NCBI GenBank assembly: GCA_029245345.1
Contig: JAQWPM010000021.1
Coordinates: 657,911 to 721,910, forward strand
Direction of reading: 5' to 3'
DNA length: 64,000 nucleotides
Source of the DNA: Longimicrobiales bacterium
GTDB lineage: Bacteria; Gemmatimonadota; Gemmatimonadetes; Longimicrobiales; Gaopeijiaceae
The position numbers and the translations under genes were made by a program. Positions 34,680-44,900 of this stretch are shown here, in pieces. The notes beneath the pieces are model-generated. The model was not told the DNA's origin, did not search any database, and saw nothing but the letters and a program-made list of their open reading frames with translations. Position 1 is the first letter of the stretch; every line of letters begins with the position of its first letter.

Positions 34680-36412
34680 GAGATCAACCCCGGGTAGGCA
34701 ATGACGGTGTTGAGCATCAGCGCGACCTCGCAAAAACGCCGATCCCCTCCCTTGAACGCTGCAATGAACAGATCGACGGCAGATGCGAAGTCGTGCCCGT
34801 CGCGGTACCCCATACCCTGCTCGGCAAAATCGACGAGCCGGCGCGCGAGGTCGCGACACCTCCCCATGAAGTTCGGATCTCCGGGATCGAAATAACGGAG
34901 TTCGTTCAACGTCAATTCGGAGTTGGCCACAAACCCGTTGTCCTTTTGGCTCTGGGTCATCTGCTCGGCCAAGAACTGGTACGTGTCGAGGACCGCCATC
35001 TTGTTCCGATCCCAACTCGGATGATCGCGGTCCACCGTGAAGGAATCGGCAACGGCATCGGCCAGCCACGCAGCGGGCTCCTGGCCCACACGGTCACGAT
35101 TCGCGGCCATATAACTCACGAAACGAGTGAGGTTGTCCCGCCAATCGTCCGGGCCAGCCCCCTCGAAGCCGAGAAAGGCACGGGGTGCATCCACGGTGAT
35201 GTCATCCCAGGCCGCTTCTGACGCGGTCTCCCACATCTCCCAGTACTCAGCGAACGGCATGTCGAGGCGTAACAGCCAGGCATCAGTTCCGAACAACATG
35301 CGTTTGCCAATCTTCGGATCGGCAATCAACTCGCGCATGGTGTCGAAGTACATGTCTTTGTCGGCCTCGACGGTGAACATGCTCACGTGCTTCGCGAGGT
35401 CCGTGTACACATTGGGGTACTGGACCATGTAGTCGTAGATCTGCTTGCCCCAATTCTCCGAATCTGGAGCGTTCGGCTCTTCGAGCGGGGGCCAGTTTTC
35501 ACCCAAGCAGTTCCGCTTGCCCAGCGCCTGCCATCCGCCGAAGTGCGCGAAACACACACGCAATCCGTCGAAGTCCCTCAGCACGTCCTCCCACTGCGCT
35601 GGATTGCAAAGCTCGATCTGGTCCTCCGTTCTGTAGAATCCGCCGTGACCGCAATGCAGGAGAACCGGGAGGTCCTTCTCTAGGCAGTACCCGTAGACAA
35701 GTCGCATCGTGGCACTGTCCACGCTGTATCCGAGCGAGGGATACAATTTCACGCCTACAAAACCCTTCGTTTCGATGGCTTTCTTGAGCTGTTCCAAGTG
35801 TCCGGGGCGCTCAGGATGTACACCGAAAAACGGCAAGATATGGCCCGGCCTCTGGAGTGCGGCTTCCGCGTGACCGTCAATCTGCCCGATGTAGCGCCGA
35901 CGGTCCCGTTCGGATTCCGGACCTTTGAAGATGTCCATCATGAGCGCGACGATGACCCCGTCGTCGTCCATGTGCTTGAGCAAATCGTCCGACACGTCCG
36001 TGATGGTCGGCTGCATGGATTGGCGAAGCGTCTCGACGACGTCGAGGACTTTCCCAGCCGTCCCGCCCCCGTCGACTCCGTCTAGCACCCGAGTGATGAT
36101 GTCGCTGATCGCACCGGCTGCGAGTGCGTCCAAGTCACCGGTGATCTGGGTCTCGATGGGACTATTCGCGAACAGGCTCGTGGCAACGTCGCTGAAGCTC
36201 GTATCCTCCAACAGCTTCGCGAGCAGCTTCTGCAGGAATCGGTGCTCATCCATGTACTCGGGCTTGTCGAGCTGGTCGTAGAGCACCTGCCCGATCGCCT
36301 CTGCGAGCATGGGGGAGACGTACTTCCCCAGGCGCTCGGTGATCACCCGAATCGCCTCCCGACTCATGATGGAGTAGAGAGTGAAGACGTGGGTATGGGC
36401 GTCGATGCGCAT
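34676..36412 (-). CDS. amidohydrolase-2-type metal-dependent hydrolase
   Basis: The 578-residue cytoplasmic TIM-barrel protein begins MRIDAHTHVF (HxH metal site). It has GFVGVKLYPSLGY (a Lys position often carboxylated), LHCGHGGF, CFAHFGGWQ and LFGTDAWLL (the final Asp). It has no signal peptide. A helical insert of about 100 residues (about 50-150) follows the first strand. The family contains decarboxylases and hydrolases of cyclic or aromatic acids; the substrate is not evident. It is the first gene of a unit with the secreted protein at 33735. Confidence 0.85.
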   Translation of the reverse strand: MRIDAHTHVFTLYSIMSREAIRVITERLGKYVSPMLAEAIGQVLYDQLDKPEYMDEHRFLQKLLAKLLEDTSFSDVATSLFANSPIETQITGDLDALAAGAISDIITRVLDGVDGGGTAGKVLDVVETLRQSMQPTITDVSDDLLKHMDDDGVIVALMMDIFKGPESERDRRRYIGQIDGHAEAALQRPGHILPFFGVHPERPGHLEQLKKAIETKGFVGVKLYPSLGYSVDSATMRLVYGYCLEKDLPVLLHCGHGGFYRTEDQIELCNPAQWEDVLRDFDGLRVCFAHFGGWQALGKRNCLGENWPPLEEPNAPDSENWGKQIYDYMVQYPNVYTDLAKHVSMFTVEADKDMYFDTMRELIADPKIGKRMLFGTDAWLLRLDMPFAEYWEMWETASEAAWDDITVDAPRAFLGFEGAGPDDWRDNLTRFVSYMAANRDRVGQEPAAWLADAVADSFTVDRDHPSWDRNKMAVLDTYQFLAEQMTQSQKDNGFVANSELTLNELRYFDPGDPNFMGRCRDLARRLVDFAEQGMGYRDGHDFASAVDLFIAAFKGGDRRFCEVALMLNTVIAYPGLIS

Positions 36413-36523
36413 CAGCGGACCGGCGGCCTGGTCTGAGACTGGGGCACAGAGGCTTCCCGAGAATGGGAAGGGGAGGCTGAGACTCAGACTACAAAGCGAC
36501 GGGGGAGAACGCCAGCGATCTTG

Positions 36524-36854
36524 CTACCGCTCTCCCTCCACGGAACTCGACTCCACCTCATCCTGGCCGCGCACAGCGAGCACAATGAACACGACGTTCA
36601 CGGCCTCGACGCTTAATAGGCCAAAGGTGATCCCGACCGGCCACACGTGATCCCGCGTCAGCTTCTTCATCCCAGCTCGTTGCACCACCACCCCAAGCCC
36701 AGAAATCAGAACAACCCCAGCGAGTGCTCTCCTCGCCCGGGGCCAGTCGGAGATGGGTCGGCGCGCTCCCTGTAGCGACTGCGAGTCCCAGCGCGGCGTA
36801 GACGAACCCGCACGGGCGTAGGCCTGTCGTGACTCCCAAGAGGACGAAAATCAC
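36524..36854 (-). pseudogene. small membrane protein gene with a frameshift
   Basis: On the minus strand GTG 36854 starts IFVLLGVTTGLRPCGFVYAA and LGLAVATGS, a hydrophobic protein. At about 36750-36765 the coding potential moves to a neighbouring frame that gives ISDWPRARRALAGVVLISGL, then a membrane segment ending FGLLSVEAVNVVFIVLAVRG and a TAG at 36524-36526. The length, 331 bases, is one off a multiple of three, as expected for a single-base indel. Joined, the pieces make a roughly 110-residue protein with three membrane segments. Confidence 0.65.
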
Positions 36855-37027
36855 GAAGCGGAGGGTCCCGATGGCACAGAGGAATCCAGGGCGGATGAGG
36901 ATGACGCATCGCCCACCGGCGGTTCTTGGCTATAAGGCTCGGCTTTTGGGGGGCAGAGTGAGGTCGGGAGAGGGTGGGCGTGGCGGTGGGGGTTTTCCCC
37001 TCGGCCCCAGGCCCCTATCGTCGCCTC
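36855..37027. other. intergenic region, nothing recognised
   Basis: This is the gap between the frameshifted membrane gene and the TPP operon. It contains G-rich tracts at about 36945-37010 but no clear promoter, RNA or protein. It must hold the promoter for the plus-strand operon. Confidence 0.3.
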
Positions 37028-37543
37028 ATGACCGTCTCCTACGACAACTCCAAAGCCATCTACGAAGGCATCCGTGCCGCAGGGATCCGCTCGATCTCAG
37101 CGCTTCCGGAAACCTGGCTAGGCCTATTGCTACAACGCGCCGAAGACGACCCGGAGATGACGCTCATCCAGGTCGCTAAAGAAGAAGAGGCGATCGGGAT
37201 CGCGGCTGGCGCACACTTCGCGGGTGAGCCGCACCTTCTGCTCATGCAGAACCACGGCTTCCTCGCGGCGATCAATGGCATCGTCTCTCTCGCGCAGCTC
37301 TACAGCATCCCGCTGTGCATGGTCATCGCCATGCGCGGGAACTGGGGCGAGCCGTATCCGTGGCATACTCGGGGCGGCAACGTGACTGAAGAAGTCCTTC
37401 GGGCACTCTCGATTCCCTTCGAGCACGCACGGGATCCTGACGAAGTCGCCAAACAAATCAGAGAGGGCTACACCCTCTCGCAGTCGTCACTCTGGCCGAC
37501 GGCGCTCCTCCTCACGCGAGACCTGATGGAGGAGTATCCATAG
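37028..37543 (+). CDS. TPP-dependent decarboxylase alpha subunit (sulfopyruvate/phosphonopyruvate type)
   Basis: ATG 37028 gives 171 residues. The protein is a stand-alone pyrimidine-binding (Pyr) domain with the activating Glu in QVAKEEEAIGIAAGAH (about 49-51) and the NHGFLAAINGI segment typical of ComD and the N-terminal half of phosphonopyruvate decarboxylase. Its TAG shares one base with the start of the beta subunit. Split subunits of this size are seen in sulfopyruvate decarboxylase ComDE; substrate cannot be told from sequence alone. Confidence 0.85.
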   Translation: MTVSYDNSKAIYEGIRAAGIRSISALPETWLGLLLQRAEDDPEMTLIQVAKEEEAIGIAAGAHFAGEPHLLLMQNHGFLAAINGIVSLAQLYSIPLCMVIAMRGNWGEPYPWHTRGGNVTEEVLRALSIPFEHARDPDEVAKQIREGYTLSQSSLWPTALLLTRDLMEEYP

Positions 37544-38121
37544 TGGAGCGCCAACGCTGCATCGAGCTGATCTACCCAGAACTCGAAGACAAAGCCGTCG
37601 TCACGATCATGGGCGCGTGCGCTCAGGAGCTCTACGACCTGGGTCACAGAGAGAACTTCTTCTACCTGCAACATGCGATGGGACTCGCGTCTTCCATCGG
37701 CATTGGGCTCGCGTTGCACCGACCTGAAGAGAAAGTCGTGGTGCTCGACGGTGACGGCTCCGTGCTCATGAATCTGGGCACCTTCGCTACGATGGCCCGG
37801 TACGCCCCGAAAAACCTCGTGCACATCGTCTTCGACAACGGCAGCCTGCTCTCCACAGGCGGCTTCGACTCTCACACGACGAGCGGGGTGACCGACCTCG
37901 CAGGCATCGCACGCGCAGCCGGCATCGAACACGTTGCCGACACGAACGACGCCATGGCCTTCGGTGAGGCCGTCATCGGGGCATTCGAGCGCGAGGGCAC
38001 CAGTGTCATTGTGGCCCGTGTAAAAGCCGTCGGCCCCGACAACTACGGCATGGACCTGCACCTGCCGGAAAACGCATTCCGCTTCGCCCGATATCTGTCC
38101 GATCGTAAAAGCGCTTCATAG
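37543..38121 (+). CDS. TPP-dependent decarboxylase beta subunit
   Basis: GTG 37543 gives 192 residues. The pyrophosphate-binding motif starts at GDGS (70-73) and ends at D98-N99-G100 (VFDNGSLLSTGGF), the spacing expected for the TPP/Mg site. QHAMGLASSIGIGLAL is the usual helix before it. Together with the alpha subunit it should form an alpha4beta4-type decarboxylase for a 2-oxo acid with a phosphonate, sulfonate or related group. The cyclase-family gene begins 9 bases downstream. Confidence 0.87.
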   Translation: MERQRCIELIYPELEDKAVVTIMGACAQELYDLGHRENFFYLQHAMGLASSIGIGLALHRPEEKVVVLDGDGSVLMNLGTFATMARYAPKNLVHIVFDNGSLLSTGGFDSHTTSGVTDLAGIARAAGIEHVADTNDAMAFGEAVIGAFEREGTSVIVARVKAVGPDNYGMDLHLPENAFRFARYLSDRKSAS

Positions 38122-38130
38122 GGAGTTCCC

Positions 38131-38898
38131 ATGTCTTCGCTCGCCCAACTTGTTTCCGATCTCGCCTCAGGCGCCGTTCGCGTCGTCGATCTTACACAGC
38201 CGCTCGGTCCAGACACGCCTGTCATCGGGCTGCCCGACATGTTCGCGCCGTCCCCAGGACTGAGCATGAGTCAGATCAGTCGCTACGACGACGGGGGCCC
38301 CGGCTGGTACTGGAATACGATCACGCTGGGTGAGCACACGGGGACACACTTCGATGCCCCAGTGCACTGGATCACCGGGAAGGACCTGCCGGACAACCGC
38401 TGCGACACGATTCCAGCGGGACGGTTCGTTGGCCCGGCCTGTGTCATCGACTGCTCCGCAGAAACCGCTGAAAACCCGGACTTCCTGCTCACGCCCGAAC
38501 GAATTGAAGCGTGGGAGGCAGAACACCGTGCGATCCCGGCGGGCGCATGGGTGCTGCTACGCACAGACTGGAGCAAACGCACTGATCCGGCTGAATTCCT
38601 CAACGTCGCTGAGGACGGCCCCCACTCTCCGGGCTTCCACATGAGTGCAAGTCAGGCGCTGATCGATCGGGACATCCTTGGTGTCGGCGTCGAGACAATA
38701 GGGACCGACGCAGGCCAGGCCGGCATGTTCGATCCCCCGTTCCCCAACCACACGCTCATGCACGGAGCTGGGAAGTTCGGGCTCGCCAGCCTGATCAATC
38801 TGGATCAGCTGCCAGCGACCGGCGCAGTTGTGATCGCGGCGCCCTTGAAGATCGTGGATGGGAGTGGGAGTCCATTGAGAGTGTTGGCATTGGTTTGA
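38131..38898 (+). CDS. cyclase-family (kynurenine formamidase-like) metal hydrolase
   Basis: The 255-residue enzyme has the family signature HTGTHFDAPVHW (69-80), which binds divalent metal, and later FHMSASQALIDRDILGVGVET and NHTLMHGAGKFG. A GGGAG precedes the ATG. The family opens or hydrolyses cyclic imides, formamides and lactone-like rings. Placed right after the decarboxylase pair, it may act on the same carbon skeleton. Its TGA overlaps the TTG start of the exonuclease gene (TTGA). Confidence 0.87.
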   Translation: MSSLAQLVSDLASGAVRVVDLTQPLGPDTPVIGLPDMFAPSPGLSMSQISRYDDGGPGWYWNTITLGEHTGTHFDAPVHWITGKDLPDNRCDTIPAGRFVGPACVIDCSAETAENPDFLLTPERIEAWEAEHRAIPAGAWVLLRTDWSKRTDPAEFLNVAEDGPHSPGFHMSASQALIDRDILGVGVETIGTDAGQAGMFDPPFPNHTLMHGAGKFGLASLINLDQLPATGAVVIAAPLKIVDGSGSPLRVLALV

Positions 38899-39767
38899 AC
38901 ATCCACGTCATCGACGGCACATACGAACTCTTCCGCCAGTTCTACGGCCGCAAACGTTTCGCCAAGGGCGGCGACGTCTCCAACGGAGCTGTCATCGGTG
39001 TTCTCAACTCGGTTCTTGAGATGATCGACGACGGAGCCACACACATTGGAGTCGCCACAGATCACGTCATCGAGTCCTTCCGCAATCAGCTCTACGACGG
39101 GTACAAGACAGGTGACGGCATCGACCCGGAGTTGTGGGCCCAGTTCCATCCTTTGGAAGAGGCGCTCGTAGCCATGGGCGTCGTGACCTGGCCGATGGTC
39201 GAGTACGAAGCCGACGACGGAATGGCCACGGCGGCGAGAATCGCAGAAGAAGACGAACGCGTCGAGCGGATCTCGCTTTGGACGCCTGACAAAGACCTCG
39301 CGCAGTGCGTCCGTGGGGACCGTGTAGTCCAGGTTGATCGTCGCAACAAAGAGATTCGAGACGCCGCGGGTGTGCGAAAGAAGTTCGGTGTCGAGCCCGA
39401 GTTGATTCCGGACTTCTTGGCGTTGGTCGGGGATGCGGCCGATGGCTTCCCTGGCATCCCGCGCATCGGGAAAGTGACAGCGGGCCAACTCCTGAACGAA
39501 CATGGGCCCATTGAGAATTTCCCGGACGACATCCTGGGGGACCACGCGGCAGACGCCGCGCTCTTCAAAGAGCTCGCCACGCTAAAGACGGATGCGGACG
39601 CTCTGGGGAGATCGCCGCTCTTCAAGAATGTCGATGCGCTGGAGTGGAGGGGACCGACGCCGGACTTTTTGGCCTGGACGAGCCAGCTGAAGGACCCGCG
39701 ACTCGCGAAACGCGCGGGAGAAACTGCCGCGCGGTCGGTGGACAGGCTCGCTTCTACACCGGCGTGA
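38895..39767 (+). CDS. 5'-3' exonuclease (flap endonuclease-like)
   Basis: TTG 38895 gives 290 residues. It has the FEN/Pol I-type acidic residues in VIDGTYELFRQF (N-terminal Asp), EYEADDGMATAAR and TPDKDLAQCV, followed by the helix-3-turn-helix segment GDAADGFPGIPRIGKVTA. There is no polymerase domain. It would remove RNA primers or flaps. Overlap with the metabolic cyclase gene is unusual, but coupling to non-replication genes is seen for stand-alone exonucleases. The start overlaps the cyclase stop, so it is co-translated. Confidence 0.88.
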   Translation: MNIHVIDGTYELFRQFYGRKRFAKGGDVSNGAVIGVLNSVLEMIDDGATHIGVATDHVIESFRNQLYDGYKTGDGIDPELWAQFHPLEEALVAMGVVTWPMVEYEADDGMATAARIAEEDERVERISLWTPDKDLAQCVRGDRVVQVDRRNKEIRDAAGVRKKFGVEPELIPDFLALVGDAADGFPGIPRIGKVTAGQLLNEHGPIENFPDDILGDHAADAALFKELATLKTDADALGRSPLFKNVDALEWRGPTPDFLAWTSQLKDPRLAKRAGETAARSVDRLASTPA

Positions 39768-39854
39768 TGTAATTCCTGCCCAAGATCACCAGGTGTTCGG
39801 GAAGCGCCGACCCGGTCGCTTGCCCCGTGCCCAGAATGAGGTGCTGGTAATGCC

Positions 39855-40280
39855 TCAACCGATGGGCGACATGATCGTAATCTGAAAGCCATCCGGGTCG
39901 ACGATGTTGAACGCCCGAGAGCCCCAGGGCATGTCTTCCGGCTCAGACTCGAGTGACCCACCACGTTCCTTGATGAGCGCTGCGAGCGCGTCGATGTCTT
40001 GGGTCGTCTCCATGTTGAGGCGCACCGCCACACCCTTCACCCGATCACGTCCTTTCTCCCAGTTGTCCTGCGAGATCATCATCATCGCCGTTCCGGCCAC
40101 CAGGGCAGCCCCACGTAAGACGCCTTCGTACTCGAAGCGCTCCGCGATGTGGAATCCGAGCACTTCTGAGTAGAAATGGAGACTCGCCTGGAGATCGTTC
40201 ACGGTAAGTCCCGAGGCGATCGTTTTCAGCCGGAGGCTTTCGGGATTGGCACCGTCCCGGCGGTCGACATCATCGGTCAC
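39855..40280 (-). CDS. VOC-superfamily (glyoxalase/bleomycin-resistance-like) protein
   Basis: GTG 40280 is chosen because AGGAG lies six bases upstream. The 141-residue protein has the VOC beta-alpha-beta-beta-beta pattern: SLHFYSEVLGFHIAERFEYE at the first module and AFNIVDPDGFQITIMSPIG at the end. A ligand His (H of SLHFYSEV) and a late Glu/Asp-type position are present, but I cannot assign substrate. It is a single gene. Confidence 0.85.
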   Translation of the reverse strand: MTDDVDRRDGANPESLRLKTIASGLTVNDLQASLHFYSEVLGFHIAERFEYEGVLRGAALVAGTAMMMISQDNWEKGRDRVKGVAVRLNMETTQDIDALAALIKERGGSLESEPEDMPWGSRAFNIVDPDGFQITIMSPIG

Positions 40281-40393
40281 AAACACTCCTGAACGTAGGG
40301 TTGGGAGGCAGTTCGGGTCGAGCATACAAGATAGGACCGCACCCACGTATGAGCGCTACTTCTTTTCGCCCAGCCACACCTTACCAGAGTGAC

Positions 40394-41995
40394 TCAGAAC
40401 CAGTTTCCGCCGAACGACCGAATCAATGAAATGGCTTGGTCCAATACATCATCGCTTGCATTCACGAAGAAGCCGGGCTCAGAAGAGAATTCGAGATCCG
40501 GTTGGATTCCCACCCCATCGTAGAGGGTCGAAGACCCGGCTTGGAAAGACGCCAACGTCGCTAGGCTCACCGCGAGCCCTGAGTTCGGAAGCACATGCTC
40601 CGTTCGACGTGCCGAGCCGCCGGAGCTCGCAGTCCCCATGAGCAGGACGTTCTGGCGGCCCTTGAAGCCACTCAAGAAGATGTCCGAAGCGCTGAAGTTG
40701 GCATTGTTCATCAGCACGATCACAGGCGTACGCGCGAAAACCGGATCCTCGTCTGGGCTGATGACGAGATAGTGCCAGTCGCTGAAGCCTTCCTCAGGTG
40801 GCGTCCACTCAGGCGCGAACGTCGGCAACCACAGGTCCAACGCTGCCCGCTCGGGTGTGCCTTCGGCAAAGCCGTTGAGGGGGCGCATAAAACGGTTGGC
40901 GAGGTACCCTTCCGCCGGTGCGGGACACGCGGTCACGAGGCACTCGGCGGGGAGCTTCAGCTTCCCGGCAGTGACCACGACAGGACTTGCATCCGCTGAT
41001 AGGACATGGGGGAGGAGCGTCAGGAGTGGGAGTCGACTGCCGCCTCCGTTGTCACGAATGTCGATGATGACACCGCGGGCATCCCGCTGCCCCTGAATCC
41101 AGGTCGCGAGGCTGTCGATGTAGCGCTCGTCTCCTTCCATGCGCCGCAACCTGAAGTACGCGACCTCGCTCGGGACCCGTGCCAACGCGTCTTCCGCAAA
41201 CGGATATCGGTCCGCGGACGCGACGGATTCACTGACGAGGCGCACGGTGCGGATCAGCTGCGAGGACCCCGCTTCGTCCTCGAAGACCACCTCGGCGGTT
41301 TCGGATGCGGGCGCGCCGACCTCCATACGCATGAATCCGATATTGCTCAGGTGGCGGGACCCTCGGTGCCACTTCAGCTGAGGGGAGCCGTCCACAATGA
41401 TGTCCTGAATCCCGTAGATCCAGTCGCTGGCGTATTGGCCATCGATGGAGAGTACGTACGGATGCTCCTCATCGATCAGCCCACGTTCTTTCGCATCGAA
41501 TGCCACGATCCGACCCGCCCCGGTTGAGCGGAGTTCGAACGGGAAGTAGTGCGACCCGGGCGGGTTGTCCTCGATCCGTTCCCGGACCCCATCAGGCCTT
41601 TCGCCGTTGATGCGCGGAGCATGACCATCGATGGAGAGCGCGAGGGCCTTCTGCAGCTGCATCGCGAAGTCTCCCATTCTGATGCGCTCGGGGAGTGCGT
41701 CGGAGATGGCCCCTAATACAGCTTCTTCGTCCAACTCGTCTGCATCGGTGTACGCGTAGTGATGCTCAAGCAGTGAGTCGAGAGCCTGCAGGTCACCCTG
41801 TGCCTGTTGCCGTGTGATGAACGGGGACCGCCAGTCCCTCTCGTCCACAACGTCCGAGCCTTCCCCCACCGGTCCGTCGAAATAACCTGTGCGCGTGATA
41901 TTGGCGTGCGGGGCCGTATCCACAGCCGAATCCGACGCTCCTGGGCTGCAGGCAGCGAGCCACACCAACGCGAGAAGTGAAAGAACGGTCTTCAT
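40394..41995 (-). CDS. S41-family peptidase, lipoprotein
   Basis: ATG 41995 gives a lipoprotein signal (MKTVLSLLALVWLAACSPG, Cys at 16). The frame upstream to 42103 overlaps the next gene and is rejected. The 533-residue protein has the C-terminal processing peptidase domain with GVIIDIRDNGGGS and the nucleophile region VIVLMNNANFSASDIFLSGF, where Ser-Ala-Ser replaces the usual S-A-S-E context. A PDZ-like part lies in the middle. It is 4 bases from the stop of the upstream PD40-amidohydrolase, in one operon. Confidence 0.85.
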   Translation of the reverse strand: MKTVLSLLALVWLAACSPGASDSAVDTAPHANITRTGYFDGPVGEGSDVVDERDWRSPFITRQQAQGDLQALDSLLEHHYAYTDADELDEEAVLGAISDALPERIRMGDFAMQLQKALALSIDGHAPRINGERPDGVRERIEDNPPGSHYFPFELRSTGAGRIVAFDAKERGLIDEEHPYVLSIDGQYASDWIYGIQDIIVDGSPQLKWHRGSRHLSNIGFMRMEVGAPASETAEVVFEDEAGSSQLIRTVRLVSESVASADRYPFAEDALARVPSEVAYFRLRRMEGDERYIDSLATWIQGQRDARGVIIDIRDNGGGSRLPLLTLLPHVLSADASPVVVTAGKLKLPAECLVTACPAPAEGYLANRFMRPLNGFAEGTPERAALDLWLPTFAPEWTPPEEGFSDWHYLVISPDEDPVFARTPVIVLMNNANFSASDIFLSGFKGRQNVLLMGTASSGGSARRTEHVLPNSGLAVSLATLASFQAGSSTLYDGVGIQPDLEFSSEPGFFVNASDDVLDQAISLIRSFGGNWF

Positions 41996-41999
41996 CCGG

Positions 42000-44900
42000 C
42001 TAGTTCCCCGATCCTGGCTCGACCCTCCACCACCACTGGGTCGGAAGCGCTTGTTGCCGTGGCCATACCTCGTCGAGCGTAGCCGCCTCATAGAGTCGGC
42101 CATTCTTCATCACGAATTCGATGTCGGTCGTGTTCTGGAGGTCATCCAATGGGTTCGAGTTCAGGATCTGAAGGTCCGCGAGCTTCCCGACCTCGATCGA
42201 GCCGATGTCACCGGCAAGGCCGATGGCGTCTGCGCTCATGATGGTGGCCATGTTGAGTGCCATATGAGGGTCCATGCCCCCGGACGCCATCATCCACAAT
42301 TCCCAATGCGTCCCCAACCCTTGGACTTCACCGTGTGACCCGAGGCCAGCCTGGCCACCCGCTTCCATCCATTTCACGAGCTGCTCGGCGTGGATGAAGT
42401 GCGGGTACTGATCCGTGCGGTACCACTGCGTGCTTTTCCACTTGTCCAGCTCGTCGTGCGGCGTGAACCGCTTCAGCCGTTCGATCTCGTCCATTTCCGT
42501 GTGCGTCAGGTAATACTGCCGGCCAGACGGCCCGCCGTAGGCCACGATGAAGGTAGGCGTATAGACCATCTGGCTCGCTGCGCCGAGTTGGACCACATCG
42601 TCGAAGAATGGGCTGATGGGGAGGGAGTGCTCCAGCCCGGCATACCCGTCCTGCGCGAGCGTCATGTTCATCGTGAAGTTCGAACCACCTTCCGTGGTCG
42701 GCGTGAGGCCAAGCTCGTTCGCCGCCATGATCACCCACTGTCTGACCTTCCGATCACCCGCCAGATATTGCTTGATGGTCTGGGTGTTGAAGTGGTCCGA
42801 ATACCGCCGGAGCGCGTTGCGAGCGTCGTCGAGGCTCTTGATCTGATCGGCTCCGAAGATGCCTGGCCCGGTCGAATAGAGACGTGGCCCAATCAGCTCG
42901 CCGGTCTCCATGAGGTCACTGTAGGTGACGATATCTTCCGAGGACGTCTGCGGATCTCGCTGGGTGGTGACCCCGTACGCCAGCTGAGCCAAGAACTGAG
43001 ACACCTGACCCCGATGCACACCCCACGCGACCCAAGCGTGTGCGTGGATGTCCACGAGACCCGGGTAGATCGTCTTACCTGACATGTCCCGCACGTCGGC
43101 CCCGTTGGGAATGTCGACACTGCCGGACGGACCCACCGCCACAATTCGATTGTCCCGTACCACGATGTCGCCGCGCTCGATGATCTCGGCGCCGTTCATG
43201 GTGATCAGGCGAGCACCGCTCAGGACGACGGTGCCTTCCGGGCGGTCCTTATCAACCGTGATGTCGACATCGAAGCGGGCCGCTTCGTAGACCGGGCCTT
43301 CGTCTTCCTCTTCCTCGTCCTCGTCTTCATCCGCACCGGCTTCCTCCTCCGCCTCGTCTTCGGGCTCGTCGCCGGCTTCGGCTTCAGCCACCGCTTCGGC
43401 CCTCGCCACTGCGATCGAATCGGCAATGAGTGCATCCCCGGTCGCGATGTCATACTGAAAGAAGCTTCGCCCGATCGAGTAGTACGCGACCTGCCCGTCT
43501 GCACTCCATCCGGCGAAATCACCCCCGATCGTCGTCAACCGGCGCGTCGGCACGGACGACGACCCAGCCACAGAAACGGTTGGTGCCTCGCCGCCCACGG
43601 GAGGGACGGTGATCATGAACACGTTCCTGTTCGCCCGGACCAGGGCGCGCTTTCCGTCAGGCGACAACACGACCTCGTCCGGCGCTCCGCCTCCCCCCGG
43701 CCCCGCCGAGGGGGCGCTGACCTTCACGACCGTGCGTACATCCGTCCCGTCGAAACGCATGGAGAGCAACCCTTCGCGGCCCGCCCAGGCATAGATCCGG
43801 TCGGGATCAGGGCCCGCATGAGGAGCGTTTCGGCCCTGCTGGGTCGCACCACTCGCTACCCAGGTGATGCGGCTGACGTCCCCACCGTCTGCCGGCAACC
43901 ACACATACTCGAGTTCGGCGTTGGCGCTGTGCCCACCAAAGTCCTCGAGCATTCGCATCCGATGCATCTTCGAGCCACGGACCGCCAAGAGGCGTGCGCC
44001 GTCCAGCGTGTAGGCGACTTTGTCGAAGAAGGCGGACATGGTCGTAAGGCGCTCGGGGTCTCCATCACCGTTGGAGCGAACGCGCCAGATGTCGCCACCC
44101 ACCGAGTCGTTCCACGTCACATAGGCGATGTACTCACCGTCCGGCGACCACACCGGCGCGTGCTCCACATCCATCGCCTCAGTGAGGCGTTCAGCGTTGG
44201 TGATGACTGGGAAGCCCTCATCCTGCGTCCCTGCAGCATCCGGCAGGTCAGCCACCCACAAGCGATCCAGAGCAGAGAACACGACGCGGTCGCCGTCAGG
44301 AGAAGGCCGGGCACCACGAATCTGCGAAACCGTCAGTTCACGATCGTTGATCGGGTACTCGAACTTCGCCCGCGGTCCGAGCTCTTGCTCGACCCGCGCC
44401 GAAAAGGGGATCTCCGATGTTTCTCCCGACGGCACTTCGACCCGCATGATCTTGCCACCGTAGCTCGTAATGAGCGCGCTGCCATCTGGCGTCCAGGCCG
44501 AGCCCGGGTATACGTCCCGATCTCGCGTACCGCCGCCCTGAGACTCGTCGCGCTGCACATCCATCACGAGCCAGTTCTCTTCGCCTGTCGCAATATCGCG
44601 CAGCTTAAGAACCTCACGCGCGTCGTATCGCGTAGCATAGACCAACCATCGACCGTCGGGGCTCGGCATGGGTCGGAACGCGCCTTCGTGTTCGTGCGTC
44701 CGCACGTGCACGCGGCCCGTCTCCCGGTCCAACATCCCGATCTGATACGGCCCAATCTCTCGCGCCGAACTGCGCGGGGTATGGTCCGGGCCGAAGTTCT
44801 CCTCGAAGGGCTCTTCGACCAAACCGTCGACCGACGCCCGCAATCCGTTCGGGACAGAACCGCGGACATTGAGCCACACGAAGCGCTCATCGTTGCCGAA

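Noticed and set aside
36945..37010. G-rich tracts as a possible G-quadruplex promoter element
   Set aside because: Tracts are irregular and lie in a very GC-rich genome; nothing supports a structure.
43220..43522. Lys/Arg-rich frame inside the PD40-amidohydrolase gene
   Set aside because: It is the shadow of the acidic linker read in another frame.
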